Shown here in pieces: positions 35,050 to 44,048 of a stretch of 64,000 nt of DNA (the first letter of the stretch is position 1; each line of letters begins with the position of its first letter). Where the stretch lies: contig NZ_JACHBS010000001.1 in the NCBI RefSeq assembly GCF_014200395.1, positions 62,001-126,000 on the forward strand, given 5' to 3'. The notes under the pieces are model-generated. The model saw only the letters and a program-made list of their open reading frames with translations, did not search any database and was not told the DNA's origin. The position numbers were made by a program, and so were the translations under genes. This stretch comes from Microcella frigidaquae (GTDB taxonomy: Bacteria; Actinomycetota; Actinomycetes; Actinomycetales; Microbacteriaceae).

Positions 35050-36408
35050 GTGAGCACCGGACTGGGTGGCATGGACAAGCAGCGCGACTTCGTTCTCCGC
35101 ACGATCGAGGAGCGCGGGGTCAAGTTCGTGCGACTGTGGTTCACCGACGTCGTCGGCACGCTCAAGATGGTCGCGGTCGCCCCAGCCGAGGTCGAGGGCG
35201 CGTTCGCCGAGGGCCTCGGCTTCGACGGCTCGGCCATCGAGGGCTTCTCGCGGGCCTACGAGGCCGACGTTCTCGCGCACCCCGACCCGACGACGTTCCA
35301 GATCCTGCCCTGGCGCGGCGAGGTCGACCCGACCGCGCGCATGTTCTGCGACATCACCACCCCCGACGGTCAGCCGGCAGCAGCCGACCCGCGCCACGTG
35401 CTCAAGCGCACGCTCGCCAAGGCCGCCGAGCGGGGCTTCACGTTCTACACCCACCCCGAGATCGAGTTCTACCTGCTGAAGAGCAGCAAGTACGGCCCGG
35501 AGGGCCCGCAGCCGGTCGACGCGGCGGGCTACTTCGACAACGTTCCCGGCGGCACGGCCCACGACTTCCGTCGTCGCGCGGTGCGCATGCTGGAGGACCT
35601 CGGCATCTCCGTCGAGTTCAGCCACCACGAGGCCGGGCCCGGTCAGAACGAGATCGACCTGCGGTACGCCGACGCCCTGACGACGGCCGACAACATCATG
35701 ACCTTCCGCACGGTCGTGAAGGAGGTCGCCATCGAGCAGGGCGTGTACGCCACGTTCATGCCCAAGCCGCTGGCCGCGCATCCCGGATCGGGCATGCACA
35801 CGCACCTCTCGCTCTTCGAGGGCGACACGAACGCGTTCTTCGACCCGGCCGGCCAGTACCAGCTGTCGACCATCGGCCGGCAGTTCGTCGCGGGCCTGCT
35901 GACTCACGCCCCCGAGATCACGGCGGTCACCAACCAGTTCGTCAACTCGTACAAGCGGCTGTGGACGGGCGACGAGGCCCCGAGCTACGTGACCTGGGGC
36001 CACAACAACCGCTCGGCCCTCGTGCGCGTGCCGCTCTACAAGCCCGGCAAGGGGCAGAGCGCGCGCGTCGAGTACCGCGGCATGGATTCGGCGGCGAACC
36101 CCTACCTCGCCTTCTCGCTGCTGCTCGCCGCGGGGCTCAAGGGCATTGAGGAGGGCTACGAGCTGCCGCCCGAGGCCGAGAACACGGTGTGGGAGCTCAG
36201 CGAGGCCGAGCGCCGCGCCCTCGGCTACAAGCCGCTGCCGTCGAGCCTCGACCGTGCGCTGGGCCTCATGGAGGAGAGCGAGCTCGTCGCCGCGACGCTC
36301 GGCGAGCAGGTGTTCAACTACGTGCTGCTCAACAAGCGCCGCGACTGGGCGGCGTACCGCGCGCAGGTCACGCCGTTCGAGCTCGAGAGCAACCTCGAGA
36401 TCCTCTAG
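35050..36408 (+). CDS. glnA2: Glutamine synthetase, GlnA2 type
   Basis: 452 residues. GSI fold: VKFVRLWFTDVVGTLK in the beta-grasp, then GFDGSAIEGFSRAYEAD, EIEFYLL and HHEAGPGQNEIDLRYADAL (metal Glu), NNRSALVRVPLYKPGKGQSA and RVEYRGMDSAANPYLA. This matches the shorter, non-adenylylated GSI-alpha group; the C-terminal site reads GYELPPEAEN instead of the NLYDLPPEE motif. GTG at 35050 with a GAGGGAGAG ribosome-binding site; an ATG at 35071 is possible. It is followed after 18 nt by glnE, so the two form an operon. Confidence 0.94.
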   Translation: MSTGLGGMDKQRDFVLRTIEERGVKFVRLWFTDVVGTLKMVAVAPAEVEGAFAEGLGFDGSAIEGFSRAYEADVLAHPDPTTFQILPWRGEVDPTARMFCDITTPDGQPAAADPRHVLKRTLAKAAERGFTFYTHPEIEFYLLKSSKYGPEGPQPVDAAGYFDNVPGGTAHDFRRRAVRMLEDLGISVEFSHHEAGPGQNEIDLRYADALTTADNIMTFRTVVKEVAIEQGVYATFMPKPLAAHPGSGMHTHLSLFEGDTNAFFDPAGQYQLSTIGRQFVAGLLTHAPEITAVTNQFVNSYKRLWTGDEAPSYVTWGHNNRSALVRVPLYKPGKGQSARVEYRGMDSAANPYLAFSLLLAAGLKGIEEGYELPPEAENTVWELSEAERRALGYKPLPSSLDRALGLMEESELVAATLGEQVFNYVLLNKRRDWAAYRAQVTPFELESNLEIL

Positions 36409-36426
36409 CCCGCCCGGGCTCCCGAC

Positions 36427-39366
36427 ATGTCCCGCCCGCCCTCCACGCTCTCCGACCTCGCCCGCCTGGGCTTCGCCGAGCTGAGCGCCGCCCGAGCGAC
36501 CCTCGGCGACCTCGACGAGCATCTCGAGGCATTCGGGGCCGCCGCCGACCCCGACCGAGCGCTGCGGCTCCTCGTGCGGCTGCGCGAACAGCATCCGGAT
36601 GCCCTCCGCCCGGTGCTCGCCGACCCGTCCTGGGCGGCGCGGGTCATCCGCATCCTCGGCGCGAGCGAGGGCCTGGGCGAGTTCCTGCGCCGCCGCCCCG
36701 ACGCGCTCGCCGCCCTGCGGAGTCCGCTCGACGAGCTGCCCGAGCCGGCCGCGCTGCGGCGCGAGCTCGTCGCGGCGGTCGACTCCGTGCTCACCGCCGC
36801 CGGTCCGACCGGCAAGCCCGAGCCGGAGGCCGCCCGCACCGCGCTGCGCGCCCGCTACCGGCACTGGGTGCTGCGGGTCGCCGACTGGGATCTCGCCCAG
36901 CCCGACGCGGTCGAGGCGCTGCCCGCGGTCGCGGCGGCCCTCGCCGACCTCGCCGGGGCCGCCCTGGAGGCCGCGCTGGTGCTGGCGCGGGCCGTCAGCA
37001 CCTTCCCGACCGAGGACGTCGCGCGCACCCGGCTCGCGATCATCGGCATGGGCAAGGCGGGGGCTCGCGAGCTCAACTACATCAGCGACGTCGACGTCAT
37101 CTACGTGGCCGAGGGGGCGGATGGGCTCGAGAACGGCCGTGCCGTCGAGATCGCCACCCGGCTCGCCGCCGAGACCGCTCGCGTAATCGGCGAGCCCGGC
37201 ATCGAGCCCCCGCTGTGGGAGGTCGACGCCAACCTGCGCCCCGAGGGCAAGGACGGCGCACTCGTGCGCACCCTCGAGTCGCACGTGGCCTACTACGAAC
37301 GCTGGGCGAAGAGCTGGGAGTTCCAGGCGCTGCTGAAGTCGCGGCCGCTGGCCGGCGACGCCGAGCTGGGGGAGCGCTACACCGCGAGCGTGCATCCCTT
37401 CGTCTGGGCGAGCTCGCAACGGCCCGGCTTCGTCGAATCCGTGCAGCGGATGCGCGAACGGGTCACCGAGCACATCCCGGCCGACGAGGTCGACGTGCAG
37501 CTCAAGCTCGGGCCAGGAGGCCTGCGCGACGTCGAGTTCACGATCCAGCTGCTGCAGCTCGTGCACGGGGCCTACGACGATCGCGTGCGGCAGGGCGACA
37601 CGCTCGGCGCCCTCGGTGCTCTCGCAGAGCACGGCTACATCGGGAGGGAGGAAGCGGCGTCGTTCTCGGGCGACTACCGCCGCCTGCGGGTGATCGAGCA
37701 CCGCGTGCAGCTCGACCGCATGACGCGCACCCACCTCATGCCCCGCGACCCGGAGCGCCTGCGTGTGCTCGCCCGGGCCACCGGCGTCGCCCTCACCGCC
37801 GAGGAGCTCACCGATCGCTGGCAGCAGACCAAGATCGCCGTGCGCTCGCTGCACGAGAAGCTGTTCTACCGGCCGCTGCTCTCCGCCGTCGCCGCTCTGC
37901 CCGAGGAGGGTCTCGCCCTCACCAGCGACCAGGCGGAGGCCCGGCTCGCCGCGATCGGCTTCGTCGACGCGCGGGGCGCTCTTCGGCACATCGCCGCCCT
38001 CACGAGCGGCGTCTCGCGGCGCGCGCAGATCCAGCGCACCCTGCTCCCGGTCATCCTGCAATGGCTCGCCGAGGGCGCGGACCCCGATTACGGGCTGCTC
38101 GCCTTCCGGCGGCTGAGCGAGGACCTGGGCGAGTCGTACTGGTTCCTCCGCATGCTCCGCGACTCGAGCGGGGCGGCGCAGCGGCTGACGAGCGTGCTCG
38201 CCGCATCCCGGTACGTCGGCGGGCTCTTCGAGCGCATTCCCGAGGGCGCGGCCTGGCTCGAGAGCGTCGACGAGCTGCGTCCGCGACCGCTGCCGGCGCT
38301 GCTCGACGAGGCGCGGGCCACCGTCGACCGGCACGCCGATGACGTCGACGCGGCCGCGAAGGCGCTGCGCACCGCCCGTCGGCGGGAGGTGCTGCGCCTC
38401 GCCCTGGCGGGCATCCTCGACGTCATCACGGTGCAGGAGCTCGGGCGCGGACTCGCCGACGTGACCACCGCCCTGCTCAGCGGCACGCTGTCGCTCTGCC
38501 ACCCCGCGGGCGACGGCATCGAGTTCGCGATCGTCGCGATGGGCCGGTACGGCGGTGCCGAGCTGGGTTTCGGCTCCGACGCCGACGTCATGTACGTGTA
38601 CCGCGATGCCGGGGCGGGCGACGACGCGCAGAAGCGCGCCGAGCGCATCGTGCACGAGCTCAAGCGCCTGACCGAGGACCTCCGTCTGCCGCTCGACCTC
38701 GACATCGACCTGCGGCCCGAGGGGCGCAACGGAGCGATCGTGCGGTCGCTCGACTCGTACCGCGCCTACTACGAGCGCTGGTCGCTCACCTGGGAGGCGC
38801 AGGCGCTGCTGCGCGCTCGGGCCGTCGCCGGTGACCCCGCGCTGCAGGAGGACTTCACACGGCTTGCCGACACCGTGCGCTACCCGGCCGCCTTCGGCGA
38901 GGCCGAGGCGCGCGAGGTGCGCCGCATCAAGGCGCGCGTCGAAGCCGAACGGCTGCCCCAGGCCGCCGATCCCGCGCGGCACCTCAAGCTCGGGCGGGGC
39001 TCGCTCAGCGACGTCGAGTGGTTCGTGCAGCTGCTGCAGCTGCAGCACGGGGCCGCGCTGCCGGCCCTCGCCACGACATCCACGCTCGACGCCCTCCAGG
39101 CGGCGGCGGATGCGGAGCTCGTGTCACCCGCCGACGCCGAGCGCCTCCGCGCCGCCTGGCTGATCGCGTCGCGCGCCCGCTCGGCGCTCACGCTGTGGAG
39201 CGCGAAGACCGGCGATGTGCTGCCGCTCGACCGTGCCCAGCTGGAGGGGGTCGCCCGGTTGATGGGCTACCCGGCCGGGGCGGCTTCGCAGCTCGAGGAG
39301 GACTACCTGCGCACGACGCGGCTCGCCCGCCAGGTGTTCGAGAAGGGCTTCTACGGCACGAGCTAG
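36427..39366 (+). CDS. glnE: Bifunctional glutamine-synthetase adenylyltransferase/deadenylylase
   Basis: 979 residues with two nucleotidyltransferase domains. The N-terminal (de-adenylylating) one has GMGKAGARELNYISDVDVIY (about 208-227) and the C-terminal (adenylylating) one has AMGRYGGAELGFGSDADVMY (about 704-723), each with the DxD metal pair. Each is followed by a GlnD-like helical bundle with RP.G (DANLRPEGKDGAL and DIDLRPEGRNGAI). It switches GlnA1 activity with nitrogen status. ATG at 36427, 18 nt after glnA2. It is convergent with glnA1, with a strong hairpin between them. Confidence 0.96.
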   Translation: MSRPPSTLSDLARLGFAELSAARATLGDLDEHLEAFGAAADPDRALRLLVRLREQHPDALRPVLADPSWAARVIRILGASEGLGEFLRRRPDALAALRSPLDELPEPAALRRELVAAVDSVLTAAGPTGKPEPEAARTALRARYRHWVLRVADWDLAQPDAVEALPAVAAALADLAGAALEAALVLARAVSTFPTEDVARTRLAIIGMGKAGARELNYISDVDVIYVAEGADGLENGRAVEIATRLAAETARVIGEPGIEPPLWEVDANLRPEGKDGALVRTLESHVAYYERWAKSWEFQALLKSRPLAGDAELGERYTASVHPFVWASSQRPGFVESVQRMRERVTEHIPADEVDVQLKLGPGGLRDVEFTIQLLQLVHGAYDDRVRQGDTLGALGALAEHGYIGREEAASFSGDYRRLRVIEHRVQLDRMTRTHLMPRDPERLRVLARATGVALTAEELTDRWQQTKIAVRSLHEKLFYRPLLSAVAALPEEGLALTSDQAEARLAAIGFVDARGALRHIAALTSGVSRRAQIQRTLLPVILQWLAEGADPDYGLLAFRRLSEDLGESYWFLRMLRDSSGAAQRLTSVLAASRYVGGLFERIPEGAAWLESVDELRPRPLPALLDEARATVDRHADDVDAAAKALRTARRREVLRLALAGILDVITVQELGRGLADVTTALLSGTLSLCHPAGDGIEFAIVAMGRYGGAELGFGSDADVMYVYRDAGAGDDAQKRAERIVHELKRLTEDLRLPLDLDIDLRPEGRNGAIVRSLDSYRAYYERWSLTWEAQALLRARAVAGDPALQEDFTRLADTVRYPAAFGEAEAREVRRIKARVEAERLPQAADPARHLKLGRGSLSDVEWFVQLLQLQHGAALPALATTSTLDALQAAADAELVSPADAERLRAAWLIASRARSALTLWSAKTGDVLPLDRAQLEGVARLMGYPAGAASQLEEDYLRTTRLARQVFEKGFYGTS

Positions 39367-39412
39367 GTGCGTTCCGCATCCCGCCGCTCACGGTGCCGCC
39401 CCCACGCACGAC

Positions 39413-39444
39413 GAGGGCCCCGATCCTGACGGAGCGGGGCCCTC
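39413..39444. terminator. Bidirectional terminator between glnE and glnA1
   Basis: GAGGGCCCCG (39413-39422) pairs perfectly with CGGGGCCCTC (39435-39444) around a 12-nt loop, in the gap between convergent genes. There is no long T-run. Confidence 0.75.
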
Positions 39445-39465
39445 GCGTGTGGTGGCTGTTCTGGC

Positions 39466-40890
39466 CTAGACCGAGAAGTACAGCTCGTACTCGAACGGGT
39501 GCGGACGCTGGGCGGCCGGCAGGATCTCGTTCTCGCGCTTGTACGCGATCCAGGTGTCGATGAGGTCCTTGGTGAAGACCCCACCGGCGAGCAGGAACTC
39601 GTGGTCGTTCTCGAGGGCGACGAGGGCCTCCTCGAGCGAGCCCGGGACCTGCGGGATGCCCTTGGCCTCCTCGGGCGGCAGCTCGTAGAGGTCCTTGTCG
39701 ACGGGCTCGTGCGGCTCGATCTTGTTGATGATGCCGTCGAGGCCCGCCATCATCTGGGCGGCGAACGCGAGGTACGGGTTGCCGGAGGCGTCGGGCGCGC
39801 GGAACTCGATGCGCTTGGCCTTCGGGTTGGTGCCCGTGATCGGGATGCGGATCGCCGCCGAGCGGTTGCCCGCCGAGTAGACGAGGTTGACCGGAGCCTC
39901 GAAGCCCTTCACCAGACGGTGGTACGAGTTCAGCGAGGGGTTCGTGAAAGCGAGCACCGCGGGGGCGTGCTTCAGCAGACCGCCGATGTACCAGCGGGCG
40001 ATGTCGCTCAGGCCGCCATAGCCGGCCTCGTCGTAGAACAGCGGCTTGCCGTCGTTCCACAGCGACTGGTGGGTGTGCATGCCCGAGCCGTTGTCGCCGA
40101 AGAGCGGCTTCGGCATGAAGGTCGCGACCTTGCCCCACTCGAGGGCGGTGTTCTTGACGATGTACTTGAACTTCAGGATGTCGTCGGCGGCCGAGACCAT
40201 CGTGTCGAACTTGTAGTTGATCTCGCCCTGGCCGGCGGTGCCCACCTCGTGGTGGCTCCGCTCGACCTCGAGGCCGACCTCCATGAGCTTCAGCACGATG
40301 TCGTCGCGCATGTCGGCGTGCTGGTCGACGGGGCTCACGGGGAAGTAGCCGCCCTTGAAGGGGGTCTTGTTGGCGAGGTTGCCGCCTTCCTCGACGCGAC
40401 CGGTGTTCCAGGCGGCCTCGCCCGAGTCGACCGAGTAGAACGAGGTGTTCTGCTTCACCTCGTAGCGCACGTCGTCGAAGATGTAGAACTCGGCCTCGGG
40501 CGCGAAGAACGCGGTGTCGGCGATGCCGGTCGAGGCGAGGTACTTCTCGGCCTTCTTCGCCACCTGGCGCGGGTCGCGGTGGTAGATCTCACCGGTGCGC
40601 GGGTTGTAGATGTCGAAGACGATCACCAGGGTGCGCTCGGTGCGGAAGGGGTCGACGTACGCGGTCGAGACGTCCGGGATCAGCTGCAGGTCGGACTCGT
40701 GGATCGACTGGAAGCCCCGGATCGAGGAGCCGTCGAACAGCTGGCCGACCGTGAAGAAGTCCTCATCGACGGTCGAGGCGGGGATGTTGAAGTGCTGCTG
40801 GACACCGGGGAGGTCGGTGAAGCGGATATCGAGGAACTTGACGTCCGTGTCCTTGATGAACTTCAGCACCTCGGAAGAATCACTGAACAT
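39466..40890 (-). CDS. glnA: Glutamine synthetase type I (GlnA1)
   Basis: 474 residues, normal for GSI-beta. Main ammonia-assimilating enzyme (Glu + NH3 + ATP). The motifs are [60 protein letters not shown] and the adenylylation motif [10 protein letters not shown] with Tyr402, the substrate of GlnE. ATG at 40890 with AGGAGA upstream. The proximity of glnE and glnA2 makes this a nitrogen-assimilation cluster. No GlnR site could be identified with confidence. Confidence 0.97.
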   Translation of the reverse strand: MFSDSSEVLKFIKDTDVKFLDIRFTDLPGVQQHFNIPASTVDEDFFTVGQLFDGSSIRGFQSIHESDLQLIPDVSTAYVDPFRTERTLVIVFDIYNPRTGEIYHRDPRQVAKKAEKYLASTGIADTAFFAPEAEFYIFDDVRYEVKQNTSFYSVDSGEAAWNTGRVEEGGNLANKTPFKGGYFPVSPVDQHADMRDDIVLKLMEVGLEVERSHHEVGTAGQGEINYKFDTMVSAADDILKFKYIVKNTALEWGKVATFMPKPLFGDNGSGMHTHQSLWNDGKPLFYDEAGYGGLSDIARWYIGGLLKHAPAVLAFTNPSLNSYHRLVKGFEAPVNLVYSAGNRSAAIRIPITGTNPKAKRIEFRAPDASGNPYLAFAAQMMAGLDGIINKIEPHEPVDKDLYELPPEEAKGIPQVPGSLEEALVALENDHEFLLAGGVFTKDLIDTWIAYKRENEILPAAQRPHPFEYELYFSV

Positions 40891-41037
40891 GCGACAGATC
40901 TCCTGAGCTTGGTACCGGACGGCTGCAGGCGCAGCCACGCTCCGACCCTAGGCGGGAGGCATTTCCCGGCAGTGTCCCGTATGTTTCCGGGATGTTACGG
41001 GGGGCGCGGATGGCCCCCGACAACGGGGGCCGGATGC

Positions 41038-42042
41038 TCAGCCGACCGCCTGCGCGAAGCCCTCGGTGGTCTCCGCCAGCGCGCGCATCGAGGCGGGGAT
41101 CTCGCGGCCCTTCGCGACCATCGACTGCGCCCACAGACGCCCCGCCCGGTAGCTCGAGCGCACGAGCGGGCCGGCGAGCACCCCGAGGAAGCCGATGTCC
41201 TCGGCCTCGGCCTTGAGCTCGACGAATTCCTCCGGCTTCACCCAGCGGTCGATCGGGTGGTGCCGCGAGCTCGGCCGCAGGTACTGGGTGATCGTGACGA
41301 TGTCGGTGCCCGCCGCGTGCAGGTCGCGCAGCGCCTGGGAGACCTCCTCGCGCGTCTCGCCCATGCCGAGGATCAGGTTCGACTTGGTGATGAGTCCGAA
41401 GTCGCGGGCCTGGGTGATGACATCGAGCGAGCGCTCATACCGGAACGCGGGGCGGATGCGCTTGAAGATGCGCGGCACCGTCTCGACGTTGTGGGCGAAC
41501 ACCTCGGGCCGCGACTCGAACACGACCCGCAGCAGCTCAGGGTTGCCCGAGAAGTCGGTCGCGAGCAGCTCGACCCCGGTGCCGGGGTTCAGCTCGTGGA
41601 TCAACCGCACCGTCTCGGCGTGCAGCCAGGCGCCCTCGTCGGGCAGGTCATCGCGGGCGACACCGGTCACAGTGGCGTACCGGAGGTTCATCTGCACCAC
41701 CGACTCGGCGACCCGTCGCGGCTCGTCGGTGTCATAGGCGGCGGGCTTGCCCGTGTCGATCTGGCAGAAGTCGCACCGCCGCGTGCACTGGCTGCCGCCG
41801 ATGAGGAAGGTCGCCTCGCGGTCCTCCCAGCACTCGTAGATGTTCGGGCAGCCGGCCTCCTGGCACACGGTGTGCAGCTGCTGGTCGGTGACGAGGGAGC
41901 GCAGCGCGCTGTACTCGGGCCCCATCTTCGCCCGGGTCTTGATCCACTCGGGCTTCTTCTCGATCGGCGTCTGGGCGTTGCGCACCTCGAGGCGCAGGAG
42001 CTTGCGGCCCTCGCTCGGGTGGGTGATGGGCGAGGCGGTCAT
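41038..42042 (-). CDS. lipA: Lipoyl synthase (radical SAM)
   Basis: 334 residues. It inserts two sulfurs into protein-bound octanoate to make lipoyl groups. The auxiliary cluster Cys are C60, C65, C71 ([12 protein letters not shown]); the radical-SAM cluster is C86, C90, C93 (CTRRCDFC). The C-terminal RSSYRAG supplies the Ser ligand of the sacrificial cluster. The ATG overlaps the lipB stop (ATGA), so it is translationally coupled. Its product modifies the E2 encoded at 45.7 kb. Confidence 0.97.
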   Translation of the reverse strand: MTASPITHPSEGRKLLRLEVRNAQTPIEKKPEWIKTRAKMGPEYSALRSLVTDQQLHTVCQEAGCPNIYECWEDREATFLIGGSQCTRRCDFCQIDTGKPAAYDTDEPRRVAESVVQMNLRYATVTGVARDDLPDEGAWLHAETVRLIHELNPGTGVELLATDFSGNPELLRVVFESRPEVFAHNVETVPRIFKRIRPAFRYERSLDVITQARDFGLITKSNLILGMGETREEVSQALRDLHAAGTDIVTITQYLRPSSRHHPIDRWVKPEEFVELKAEAEDIGFLGVLAGPLVRSSYRAGRLWAQSMVAKGREIPASMRALAETTEGFAQAVG

Positions 42043-42734
42043 GCGGGAGCTCCTTCGCGGTCGTGCGCGGAGGCGCTGACCGGGCTGAGGTCGAGCGCGG
42101 AGGCGCCGACCGGGTCGTGGACGAGGGGGGAGAAGTGCCGCTCGATCAGGGGGGTGACCTCCGCAGGCGTCACGGTGCGGCCGAGCTCGCGGCTCACCGA
42201 CGTCACGCCCGCGTCGGCGAGGCCGCAGGCGACGATCGCGCGGTAGGCGTCGAAGGCGTTCGAGCAGTTGAGGGCGAAGCCGTGCATGGTCACGCCCTGC
42301 GCCACGCGGATGCCGATCGCGGCGATCTTGTCGGTGCCCCGCATCCACACCCCGCTGCGCCCGTCGACGCGCCCGGCACCCTCGATGCCGAGATCGACGA
42401 GCACGGCGATCAGCATCTCCTCGAGGCACCGCACGTAGCGCACCACGTCGACGGGGTCGGCGAGCCGCATGATCGGATAGCCGACGAGCTGGCCGGGGCC
42501 GTGCCAGGTGATCTTCCCCCCGCGGTCGACCTCGATGACCGGCGTGCCGTCGGTGGGGCGCTCGTGGGGCTCGGTGCGCTTGCCCGCGGTGTACACGCTC
42601 TCGTGCTCGAGCAGCAGGACCGTATCGGGCGCCCGGCCCTCGACGACGGCGGCGTGCAGAGCACGCTGACGCTCGAGACCCGACAAGTACGGCACGGAGT
42701 TGGCGCTTAGCCCCGTGACGACGTAGTCGATCAC
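42039..42734 (-). CDS. lipB: Octanoyl-ACP:protein octanoyltransferase
   Basis: 231 residues. It transfers octanoyl from ACP to lipoyl domains. The motifs are [19 protein letters not shown] (catalytic Lys region), [17 protein letters not shown] with the conserved Lys, and [14 protein letters not shown] with the catalytic Cys. The C-terminal 35 residues are a low-complexity tail ([20 protein letters not shown]). GTG at 42734; TACACT lies 6 nt upstream (leaderless). Confidence 0.95.
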   Translation of the reverse strand: MIDYVVTGLSANSVPYLSGLERQRALHAAVVEGRAPDTVLLLEHESVYTAGKRTEPHERPTDGTPVIEVDRGGKITWHGPGQLVGYPIMRLADPVDVVRYVRCLEEMLIAVLVDLGIEGAGRVDGRSGVWMRGTDKIAAIGIRVAQGVTMHGFALNCSNAFDAYRAIVACGLADAGVTSVSRELGRTVTPAEVTPLIERHFSPLVHDPVGASALDLSPVSASAHDREGAPA

Positions 42735-42775
42735 GCGCTCAGTGTACGCCCGAGCCCGACTCGTAGGCTGAGGGT
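42735..42775. promoter_or_regulatory. Divergent leaderless promoters, lipB and RDD gene
   Basis: On the minus strand TACACT (42741-42746) is 6 nt before the lipB GTG. On the plus strand TAGGCT (42764-42769) is 6 nt before the GTG at 42776. The two starts are only 41 bp apart. Confidence 0.6.
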
Positions 42776-43183
42776 GTGACGGACACCCCTCCTGCCTCCC
42801 CGCCCGACTGGCCCGGGCAGCGCCTCGGCCTTCCGGAGACGGGCCCGCGATCGGTCGGCCGGTTCGGCCGCCGTCTGGGCGCCCTCGCCATCGACTGGGG
42901 GATCGCGGTGATCCTCTCCGCCGCGTTCTTCTCCTACGACTCGATCGCCACGCTGCTCATCTTCATCGGCCTCCAGGTGCTGTTCACGGTTGTCGTGAAT
43001 GCGAGCCCCGGGCATCTCATCCTCGGGCTCCGCGTGGTGCCGATGGAGGGCGGACTGCTCGGTGTGTGGCGCCCCATCGTGCGGGCGCTGCTGATCGCCC
43101 TCGTGATCCCGCCGATGCTGTTCGACGACAACAACCGCGGGCTTCACGACCGTGCCGCGCGGACGATCCTCCTGCGTCGCTGA
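42776..43183 (+). CDS. RDD-family membrane protein
   Basis: 135 residues. An N-terminal Pro-rich cytoplasmic piece is followed by three hydrophobic segments (about 36-53, 57-78, 98-112). [20 protein letters not shown] matches the RDD signature (R and the later two D residues), and [10 protein letters not shown] is the typical G...GLRV element. Function of the family unclear (ion exchange or general membrane). Leaderless GTG at 42776. Confidence 0.85.
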   Translation: MTDTPPASPPDWPGQRLGLPETGPRSVGRFGRRLGALAIDWGIAVILSAAFFSYDSIATLLIFIGLQVLFTVVVNASPGHLILGLRVVPMEGGLLGVWRPIVRALLIALVIPPMLFDDNNRGLHDRAARTILLRR

Positions 43184-43222
43184 CGGCGCCCCCGTCCGGG
43201 GACGCCGGGGGAGTCGTCGGGG

Positions 43223-43933
43223 CTAGCGGGGCTTCGGCGCCCGTGCCTTCAGCGGGTCGATGCCCTTCGGGATCGGCAGCGGGTTCGACTTGCTCAGCGA
43301 GGTCAGGCGGTTGTTGACCGCGAAGACCTCCGCCTTGGTCAGAGACCTCTTGAGCTTGTTGAGCGTCCGCGCGAGGTTCTCGAGCTTGACGCTGTCGGCA
43401 TCGGGTCCGACGTGCAGGAAGTGCACCGGGACGTTCGGCACGATGCGGTTCACGTTGCGCCGCTCGTCCTCCATCATCCGGCGGGTGCGCGACGCCGGTC
43501 CCTCGCCGATGATGACCACGCCGGGCTTCCCGACGGCGCGGTAGACCGCATCCTGCGTCTTGGGGCTCACCGTGATCGGCATCTCGCTCGCCTGCCAGGC
43601 GCGCCGCAGCGACGACTTGAGCACCGCGCCGACGGCGCCGGGCTGGCCCGAGATCTGGCGGTAGGCGACGCGCTCGGCGCGTCGGCCCAGCACGATGAGC
43701 GTGAGCAGCACACCGAGCAGCACACCGGTCGTCACCCACAGGATGCTCGCCAGCACGTCGCCCGGCGTGACGAACACCGCGAGGAGCACGGAACCGAGGA
43801 TCGGCAGCAGGAACGCCAGGAGCATGATCCAGACGGCGAGGCTGTCCATGCGGCGGGTCATCTGGAAGACCTGCCACATCTGCTTCATGCGACCGGGTTC
43901 TTTCGGGGGCTTCGGAGCGGAGGTGCGGGCCAT
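43223..43933 (-). CDS. DUF4191 membrane protein
   Basis: 236 residues. Two membrane segments lie at about 34-55 (AVWIMLLAFLLPILGSVLLA) and 60-82. They are followed by a soluble basic domain with PGAVGAVLKSSLRRAW, KPGVVIIGEGPASRTRRMM, RIVPNVPVHFLHVG and LNKLKRSLTKAEVFAVNNRL. This matches actinobacterial DUF4191. Family function unknown. ATG at 43933; TATCCT is 7 nt upstream (leaderless). It is convergent with the RDD gene. Confidence 0.9.
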   Translation of the reverse strand: MARTSAPKPPKEPGRMKQMWQVFQMTRRMDSLAVWIMLLAFLLPILGSVLLAVFVTPGDVLASILWVTTGVLLGVLLTLIVLGRRAERVAYRQISGQPGAVGAVLKSSLRRAWQASEMPITVSPKTQDAVYRAVGKPGVVIIGEGPASRTRRMMEDERRNVNRIVPNVPVHFLHVGPDADSVKLENLARTLNKLKRSLTKAEVFAVNNRLTSLSKSNPLPIPKGIDPLKARAPKPR

Positions 43934-43946
43934 GCCTACCAGGATA
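43934..43946 (-). promoter_or_regulatory. Leaderless promoter of the DUF4191 gene
   Basis: TATCCT (43941-43946, minus strand) is 7 nt before the ATG at 43933, and no ribosome-binding site is present. Confidence 0.6.
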
Positions 43947-44048
43947 GGGGCTGGCCTCGACTCCTCCCCGCCGCGCGGCGGCAGACGACCGGTCACGGTC
44001 CGCCGCGGCCTTCCGCGTCAGCCGATCCGGCTGCGGCACCCTGCGGCT

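Noticed and set aside
35008..39048. Very long antisense open frame (over 1300 codons) opposite glnA2 and glnE
   Set aside because: It is composed of Arg/Gly/Ala/Glu-rich shadow sequence without family motifs, whereas the plus-strand genes show complete catalytic motifs. Such frames arise from the high GC content.
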